Of a stretch of 22,424 nt of DNA, positions 16,509 through 22,424 are shown piece after piece. Every line of letters starts with the position of its first letter. Position 1 is the first letter of the stretch. Source of the stretch: Klebsormidium nitens (lineage: Eukaryota > Streptophyta > Klebsormidiophyceae > Klebsormidiales > Klebsormidiaceae). A program made the translations under genes and the position numbers. The notes beneath the pieces were generated by a model that was not told the DNA's origin, ran no database searches, and saw only the letters and a program-made list of their open reading frames with translations. The DNA lies in the NCBI GenBank assembly GCA_000708835.1, contig DF237773.1:1-22424 (forward strand). Direction: 5' to 3'.

Positions 16509-16621
16509 GTGAGTCCTGTCTACTTCCAACATAATGTCGGTCCGCGTGCCCTGCCTGCCATCTGCCTGCCTGTCCTAGTGCCTATCCTGCACAGATTGGT
16601 TTCCTATGCCCCATGCAATTC

Positions 16622-18015
16622 TCAGCACTCCTTGTAAATACTACTCAGCACTTTCAGCTTCTCCAGTTGGTCCCCTTTGGCCAGCCCTGGCTTAACATAG
16701 CATATCTGGTAAACCGGTTTCCAAAGCTCCTTCTCCCCAAACTCCAGAACCTGCCGCCACTTAGGGTCCTTCCGCCGCAGCATATCCGCCACCTCGCTCG
16801 TCTCCTCGCACGGCTCCAGGATCAGCAGCCAAGTCTCCTCCGCCGCACCAGGCCTCTCCCTCACTTTCCGCACACCCACTATCGTGCGCGAGTGCCCTTG
16901 TTGCTGAAAGTAGAGCGGCGGTTTGTCCACCACTCGCACCTGGGGCTGTCTGCAGTTCCCGTCCTTCCACTTCTCATCCGCTTTCAACCCGTCCGTGAAG
17001 TAGCGCCAAACCCACTCAAACAGCCTGGTGTGCCGCACGCCGCGCTTGGGGTCTAATTGGGACGGCGCTTCCCCCCCCTTGGACGGCGCGGCGTTGTCCG
17101 CATCGTCCGAATTTGAGTCAGGAGCCTCCACCCGGATGAAGTGATTCAGCCTGCCCACAGGTTGCTTTGCAAACTCCTTGTCCAGGGCCTTCTTACAGTC
17201 CCCGCAGACGTTGTAGTCATCCTTCACGTTGCACTTGTAGTAGTGCTTGCCCAGGGTTTTGTTGCACCGCGCGCACATGTTCTTCTTGACGTTGTCCTTT
17301 TGACCTGACCCGGTAACCACGGACGTCTCCAGGACGTCGTCATCCACGTTCCCAGCGCGCAATTTGATGGCTGCGGCGGCATCAAACTGCACTATGCAGG
17401 CTCGCACGCCCATAGACCTGAGAATCACCGCGCACTCTGTGGTTCCAATCCACTTGGACGTCCCCACAATCTTCCAGTCTAGCTGGTCCGCTCCCTCCAC
17501 ATCAAACCCAATGTTCCAAGCGGCCTCTAACCATTGCTGCAGGCAGGCAATGTCTGGGACGACCGCCTTGCCTGGGTAATGCTTGCAGATCTCCTCGTTG
17601 CGCAGCAGGTTGGATAAGTACATCTGGATGTTGCGCCAGCCGCAGCCCCACCCCTCGTCCTCCCCCCTGAGACACCCAAAGTGATCCACGTTCATGCAGA
17701 TAACCGCCTTGCTCTCAGTCTTCCCCTCAGTCAACCGCTCCTCTAACAGATGCATTAACCCCTCTGGAACCTCCACAAACCCCTGCTCCAGCTGCTCAAA
17801 CCTCCCCAGTCTCCCGTCCATCCTTGCCCGGTGTGCGCAAGAGCTCTCCTGCGCCGTCTGTAGTTCATTACCCTATCACAAGGTAATGGCGCGCATGGCA
17901 GCAAAAAACTAGACCAACAGCCCAGGTCTTCGATGTTGCTGGAAAAGCAATCCGATACCTGAGAACTAGGGACAACGAACCGGTTGAAAAATTCGTCGAA
18001 CAGGGTTCCAGCCAT
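16622..18015 (-). CDS. ZUFSP/C78-type peptidase with an internal zinc finger
   Basis: Best modelled as two exons: 18015-17959 (MAGTLFDEFFNRFVVPSSQ) and 17872-16622, giving 435 residues; without splicing the ATG at 17821 gives 399. Domain order: a short N-terminus, the nucleophile region DEGWGCGWRNIQM (Cys96 in the spliced numbering), WIGTTECAVILRSMG, then an unusual insert of two CxxC pairs (CARC, CNV, CGDC) resembling a ZZ finger, and finally YFQQQGHSRTIVGV (catalytic-type His) and LLILEP. Known ZUFSP enzymes cleave K63-linked ubiquitin chains and usually have Asp where LLILEP has Glu. Related UFM1 peptidases act on UFM1. The long N-terminal zinc fingers of animal ZUFSP are absent. This looks like a host gene, since large viruses rarely carry it, but a captured copy is possible. 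Confidence 0.8.
17873..17958 (-). other. Candidate 86-nt intron in the C78 gene
   Basis: Minus-strand donor CAG/GTATCGG and acceptor CTTGTGATAG, in phase 0. It links a 19-codon first exon to the main frame, 17 codons before the internal ATG. Alternative acceptors in the same phase lie a few codons further on (CTACAG, GCGCAG). Confidence 0.5.
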
Positions 18016-20224
18016 TTGGGCTGCACCAGCATTCGGTACTAAATGCTTGGCGCGGTCACCCCGAAGCTGTCTTTTGTCATCACCCGCAGTGAGGCTAGCA
18101 GTAAAGGCGCCGGCATCGGCCGGTGTCGCGCGAATTTAATTCAAGATCGAATGTCGCGCGCGGCCGCGTCGGCGGCGAACAACTAGCCGTGCGAGGAAAA
18201 AACAGAAGGCAGCTGGGGGCCTGACGAACGACCGTAACGCTAGTGCAGGCCCAAGAAGAGCTGGATGGAGGGCTACGACGCGAGTCCGATAGAGCAGGGA
18301 GTATGGGAAGCCGAAGGCGACTGGGCTGAGGCGAGCAGGTAAGTTGAAAGAATTTTGAAGTATACAAGGGTGGGCCAGGGTGGGAAGCGCAAAATTCTTC
18401 CTAAGCGGGCGCCATGGCGCCCTTCGAAAGCTCTTCCGAAAATGCACAGGACCACTGCGGGGTCTCATGCATTTTTGTGCCGAAAGTTCGGTAGTTCGCA
18501 ACCGTCCGATTCGAGGTATCGTAATCGGACCAATCAAAAAGTTGTCCACTATCAATTTTCTTAAAAAAAAGGGGTCTATTCACATGCTAGGCTGTGCCCC
18601 AAAGTGTTTGAATTGAAACGGTAGTGGGAAGACGCGCTTTGACTTTAAGTGAAGCCAAAAGCGCATTCTGAAGTCCTGGTTTGGCAGTAAGCTCTGCGGC
18701 CTTCACAGCGCGCCATCTGTCAAGCAGGGAGTGAGACTCTCGGGGTAGGGAGATCCGTTTTCTTTGCATCCCTACCGTCTGGTTAAGTATACCATAGTTT
18801 TAAGATACCCTCCCGGGAGACAGAGGGAGTTATTCTGCCGGTTAGGGCTAGTTTGGGCAGGTGCCTATACTACGTCAGAAGTTGGTTTGATACTTTCAAG
18901 TTAAAGCCCCCGGTGGAAAATGATCTGGGTTAACACAAGACCCGTAGTTGCCGTTACTCCAATCCTACCCGGTTTAGCAGGCGGTTCAAGTTTGCTGAGC
19001 TGTCAGCTCGAACGAGGCAGAGAATGGCTGTTGGCGAGAGGGAAGTTCCTCGCCAGTCTGCCAAGCGCTTCCTTCATGTTCAGCAAGGCGAGAGGGCCTT
19101 GGTTCGTGCTTTATTCCTCAGCAAAGTCTGGTATCGACCGCAAGACCATCTGCACCCACTGCTTTGCATAGTACGGGTGATCACCTGCAACAGGTACACA
19201 GCAGTCAAGCAAGCGCTTCATTCGATATTTTTTACGTGGGCCCAGGAAGAAAGTTTGTTTTAGCTCCCTTGCATAGAGAAGAGCGTCAAAGCTTCGTCGC
19301 TGTGAACAGTTATAGGGGTTACTCAGTACACCAATTCACAAGAACAATTGTCTGCGCCAATCAAGCTATGGCACAAAATGCATTAGCAGGACAGGCTCCA
19401 TTGGCGGGGCGATATGCAATCTTCATAACAGGTATGGCAGAGTCACAGGAATCAGAGTGTTTGCTGCAGCTTGATCGAGTCTGCTTGAGATCTTAGCATA
19501 GAAATGTGTCACAATGTGTCTTGAATGTGCCAAGAGACTGGGTGCCCTGCAACTGAATCTGTGCTCTCGAAGCAGGAATGAGACACCAATTGGCTGGCTT
19601 CTGACAGTTCATCAATCATTGTGACGATGTTTTGGGAAAGCTTGCAACTTAGATGACCTAGGCATCGGAGTAGCAGAGCAGAGAAGCGGTTGGAGTTGGT
19701 CACGAGGCAGGGGTCAACCACCGATTAGCTTGCGTTTTTTACAATGCCTTACCCTTTGTTCAGATGTTAAGGACATGTAATTGTCCTTGGAGACTCAATC
19801 TTCTGAGTATCAATCAGAAAGAGCGGAAAAAACAGTAAGTCCTTGGTGGTGATTAAACAAAGGCTGCAATCATGAGGCAGGAGTGACGCTTGCTGAAGTC
19901 ATTGTTCTGAACCTTTGGGGAATCTTATTGAGGCCTAAGATTGATGTAGCACAGTGAAATAGCGATTGGTTTTACAAATGGATTGGTGGTGAAAGCCCAA
20001 AGGCTGCCAAGCAGGGCTACGGCAGGTGAAGCCAGTAAAGAAATATAACAAAGAAATCTAAGGATTGTGGTTGTCAAGCGCTGCCAGAAACAGAGCAAGC
20101 CTTTTGATATAAAAATGGAGCCTGTGTTGCTGGATTATCTGTGGCACCAAGTTTTCATCAGTTGGCAAGAGGATGTTAGGCAATCTGGCAATGAACCATT
20201 CCTCAGTTAGTGGGAAGGGGAGCC
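18016..20224. other. 2.2-kb gene-poor region
   Basis: No ORF here has a recognisable motif. The longest ones (about 18920-19260 and 19164-19496) start at or overlap Gln- and Leu-rich stretches and a splice-like CAACAG/GTACAC at 19190, so an unrecognised spliced gene or transposon remnant is possible. It also has a perfect 16-bp palindrome, GGGCGCCATGGCGCCC, at 18407-18422, and an 8-bp stem, GGTAGGGA / TCCCTACC, at 18744-18776. Confidence 0.4.
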
Positions 20225-20678
20225 TTAGCAATGAAGCATTACAAACGCATAGCCACTTGAGTAATTTGTATAGGCTGGGAATGTCTTAGGGCTCGTGTGT
20301 TTTACCTGCCATGTAGATTCTTCTTTTACAGGACTTGAGTGTAATCCTAGGTTCAATAGGTTGTTTGTGCTGTTGTAGGGGAAGATGTCAAAGGGCTGAA
20401 TCTGGTACGAACACTCCTTGCATTTCCAACCGAGAGCGTTTCTCAAGGTCTCGAATCTCAGATCCACAAGTCGGTCAATGAACCGCAAATGTTGCTCCCT
20501 CAGGTCGGAAAGGATTTCCTGCAGGCGTTGCGTTTTGTAACAACTCGGGCAGATTTTTGCCTGCAATCTTACACATACAGCCCATCATGTGGCAATACAT
20601 TTTCACTTCTATCGTTAAGAACCGCATGTGACCGTGTGGATCAAAGCCTTCCCATCGGGGCTCATCTGGATTCAACAT
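20225..20678 (-). pseudogene. Possible decayed CxxC protein
   Basis: Two overlapping minus-strand frames read like one protein. The first starts at an ATG at 20678 (MLNPDEPRWEGFDPHGHMRF). The second contains ICPSCYKTQRLQEI and, 39 residues on, WKCKECSYQIQPFD, a CxxC pair typical of a zinc-binding site. A frame change near 20560-20580 separates them, where GTAAGATTGCAG offers only an impossibly short intron. No family was recognised. It could be a transposon remnant or a chance ORF. Confidence 0.3.
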
Positions 20679-20929
20679 CAGTAAGGCTTACACACCTTGA
20701 ACGTGTCCTGTCCTGGAGGTTACTATGTTTTCAAGGGGATTGAGCGATCGGATGTGCCAATCCAGGGAATAAAGCTCCTGACCTCAAGTCGTAAAGCAAA
20801 GTTCATTGATAACGGCATAACTTATTTGTGTCAGGTTACGTTCGAAAGTCATGGGTTAGCTAGACATCATAACCTATTTCTGTTCAAAGCATGCAGGATC
20901 CATTTGCATAGGTTTGGGCTGAAGGTTTC

Positions 20930-21211
20930 GGTTATAGGGATCAGAAGTTTCCTGTTTGTGGTTATGAGCGGAAATAACTACACACTTCGAAAGGGCCCTG
21001 AAAGATTGCTAGAAGGCACTTTGGCATCTCAAAAACGCCCTGAATTTTCACGTGAAAATTCAGGGCGTTTGTTCGCTCCTTAAGGTTATGAAAGCGGTTA
21101 TAGTTCCCTGCACGGGTGTTTCCAAACACTTCTGCTTGGTTACAGGGTTGCATCTGGATTGTCACGTCGTGGTTATAGATCGGTACAAGTCCTGTTCTAG
21201 ACAATATAACC
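20930..21211. repeat. GGTTATAG direct-repeat cluster
   Basis: GGTTATAG occurs at 20930, 21096 and 21171; close variants occur at 20960 and 21084 (GGTTATG), 21138 (GGTTACAG) and, inverted, at 21205 (TATAACC). The copies at 20930 and 21171 share a longer degenerate unit, ending in TCCTGTT about 22-26 bp on. They lie either side of the 38-bp palindrome. Confidence 0.45.
21033..21070. repeat. Perfect 38-bp palindrome
   Basis: AAACGCCCTGAATTTTCA is followed directly by its reverse complement with CGTG between, giving a perfect two-fold symmetry centred on CACGTG. It can form a long hairpin or cruciform. It is not linked to a gene end. Confidence 0.9.
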
Positions 21212-21822
21212 AATGTCTATGGATCTGAAAACGATGTCCGGCCTGCTGAGCTCTCCGTGCGCGGATCGGGCGAGCATGGCCCTGCAGAGCAAGCAGAGGA
21301 GTCTGGGCACGTTCATGTGAGTAACATAGGTACGATTCGATGCGACAAAAAAATATCGGACGGTCGCTCAAGATGCGTGCATACATGCAATTAGGGTGGG
21401 AATCCACATACTACGACATACAGTCTGTCCAAGTGAAATGGCACACCTCGCCAATCGTAAGTCAATGCAAGGATCCTGAGCAACAATGGGTCTTCAATGA
21501 CTGTATTTGGCAGGCGCGTGACGGTATTGATCCCGGTTCTTTACCAACGGCTGATGGGTCATCACAAGGCCCGATGATAGCGCGTCTCATTCCATTCAGC
21601 CTGAAGCTGTTGTAGAAGCACAATCGCACAGTCGCATCAGCCAGATCAGATCATAGGCACCTACGTTATCATAGAGATGCCCGGTCAAACTGCAGCTGTA
21701 GCTATGCTGGTGCCCGCAATAGGTACTGCGAAAACAGCAGATCTGCATACACCACTGTCAATTGCATGAGACTATTCATGCATGTACTCAAGTTCAATTG
21801 TCACAAGAGCTGTGTAACTTTC

Positions 21823-22424
21823 TCATATCCAGGGCAGTCCTGCTAGACGGCCTATCTTCTCCACGAGTTCCTTGGGTATCAACCACAACTTCTCTAACGC
21901 AACAATTACTGCTACTTGTTTCCGGACCACTGATTCGGCAAGCTCTAAGGACTCCTTATCCAAGCAGACGCCTAGTGTCCGTGCAAGCCGAGCGCACTTT
22001 GGCCCAGAAACAGCCAGGCCTGGTCTCAGGATGCGGCCAAAGTGCCCCTGCTCCAAGAGCACCCGAAAGAGGAGCATGCAATCATCTCGAATTGCGAGGC
22101 CACCAACATCCTTCGTCAACCCACATTTTTCAAATGAGTTGACATCTGCGCCTCGGCTCAGCAGCAGCTCGCAGACTGCACTCTGCCCTGCCATAGCAGC
22201 GCAGTGGAGCCCCGTCCAACCCTCTCCATCGGCTGCGTTTATGTCAGCCCCCCGGCCCAGCAGCAGTTCGCAGACTGAACTCTGCTCTGCCGCAGCAGCG
22301 CAGTGGAGCGCCGTCCGACCCTTTCCATCGATTGCATTCACATCAGCACCCCGGCTCAGCAGCAGCTCGCAGATTGCACTCTGCCCTGCTATAGCAGCCC
22401 AGTGGAGTGCCGTCTGACCCTTCC
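21823..22424 (-). CDS. Ankyrin-repeat protein, C-terminal part (runs off the window)
   Basis: The frame is open to the right edge, so the N-terminus is outside the window; an internal ATG at 22341 is unlikely to be the start because a repeat continues upstream of it. Three clean 33-residue ankyrin repeats are seen (GQTALHWAAIAGQSAICELL, then GRTALHCAAAAEQSSVCELL, then GWTGLHCAAMAGQSAVCELL, each followed by L-x-R-GAD-x-N), then a degenerate one. The C-terminal 80 residues have no clear fold but end with LIPKELVEKIGRLAGLPWI, faintly like a short F-box or PRANC-type end. Ankyrin repeats bind proteins. Such genes are common in large DNA viruses and in many protists, so origin is open. The DNA repeats every 99 bp with high identity, which points to recent repeat turnover. 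Confidence 0.85.
   Translation of the reverse strand, partial: KGQTALHWAAIAGQSAICELLLSRGADVNAIDGKGRTALHCAAAAEQSSVCELLLGRGADINAADGEGWTGLHCAAMAGQSAVCELLLSRGADVNSFEKCGLTKDVGGLAIRDDCMLLFRVLLEQGHFGRILRPGLAVSGPKCARLARTLGVCLDKESLELAESVVRKQVAVIVALEKLWLIPKELVEKIGRLAGLPWI
22143..22424 (-). repeat. 99-bp tandem DNA repeats coding the ankyrin units
   Basis: CAGCAGCTCGCAGA or CAGCAGTTCGCAGA recurs at about 22162, 22261 and 22360, with CTCTGCCCTGC or CTCTGCTCTGC following. The period is 99 bp, equal to 33 codons. Confidence 0.75.

Larger units (their letters stand above)
14990..16621. other. AT-rich gene-poor tract
   Basis: About 1.6 kb without a convincing ORF. It holds a hairpin at 15886-15908 (9-bp stem AGATAGTGT, 5-nt loop), a 12-bp direct repeat GAGGGGCATGCA at 15794 and 15824, and a TATA-like sequence at 16444 followed by a splice-donor-like CGAAAG/GTGAGT at 16508. 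It marks the shift from the compact viral-like block to DNA of host character. Confidence 0.5.
20679..21822. other. Gene-poor region with palindrome and GGTTAT motifs
   Basis: About 1.1 kb without a supported gene. The plus frame at 20697-21083 begins only at a TTG and shows no motif. The notable contents are the palindrome at 21033-21070 and the clustered GGTTAT motifs. Confidence 0.4.

Noticed and set aside
20697-21083. 128-codon plus-strand open frame
   Set aside because: It begins at TTG, has no recognisable motif and runs through the perfect palindrome.
21872-22417. Long plus-strand open frame opposite the ankyrin gene
   Set aside because: It is the Ser/Pro-rich reverse reading of the 99-bp ankyrin repeats and has no motif of its own.
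1-22424. tRNA and rRNA genes
   Set aside because: I saw no T-loop consensus with a matching acceptor stem and no rRNA-like segment; this was by eye only, and a tRNA scan would be decisive.

Overview
The window looks like eukaryotic nuclear DNA carrying an old, decaying giant-virus-like (nucleocytovirus or related) insertion over roughly the left two thirds. Three things point to a eukaryote: candidate GT-AG introns that keep reading frame (5112-5324, 5835-6000, 6019-6262; 17873-17958 on the minus strand), a ZUFSP/C78-type peptidase gene, and long gene-poor tracts. The viral-like part is shown by closely packed genes on both strands and families typical of large DNA viruses: a tyrosine recombinase, a zinc-ribbon HNH protein, an MSV199-type protein, an SNF2-like helicase, a zinc-ribbon PD-(D/E)XK-type nuclease, a double HNH/NUMOD homing-type endonuclease and an F-box-like cysteine protein. 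The species cannot be named from the sequence; an algal or early-plant host, or another protist known to endogenise such viruses, would fit.

Layout. 136-1091: broken tyrosine recombinase (minus). 1149-2408: intact HNH gene, divergent from it with 57 bp between. 2455-2715: small ORF with an in-frame TGA. 2722-3114: small unknown gene, convergent. 3603-4031 and 4045-4362: two unknown ORFs, convergent. 4719-6325: candidate spliced MSV199 + Pro/Gln-rich gene. 6433-6835: truncated duplicate of the F-box-like gene. 6865-7305: decayed ORF. 7383-7585: TGGCACCA-type repeats. 7783-8133: five copies of a repeat with a TTATAAATTTC core, in two orientations. 8284-9400: mosaic array of decayed repeats of a viral-type domain. 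9477-11245: helicase split by one frameshift. 11311-11445: another duplicate fragment of the F-box-like family. 11494-12191: nuclease with one stop and one frameshift. 12331-13542: HNH/NUMOD endonuclease flanked by a perfect 26-bp inverted repeat. 13688-14971: full-length F-box-like gene.

From about 15,000 rightward the character changes. 15.0-16.6 kb is AT-rich with no convincing gene. 16,622-18,015 is a C78 peptidase gene with a probable small intron, probably a host gene. 18.0-21.8 kb holds no confident gene but has a perfect 38-bp palindrome inside a cluster of GGTTAT motifs. 21,823 to the right edge is the C-terminal part of an ankyrin-repeat gene.

How it fits together: recombinase, helicase and nucleases could once have served integration, DNA processing and spread. 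Several are now broken (recombinase, helicase, nuclease, repeat-domain array) while others remain open (1149-2408, 12331-13542, 13688-14971). This suggests an insertion that has stopped working as a unit. Sequencing error cannot be excluded for any single frameshift.
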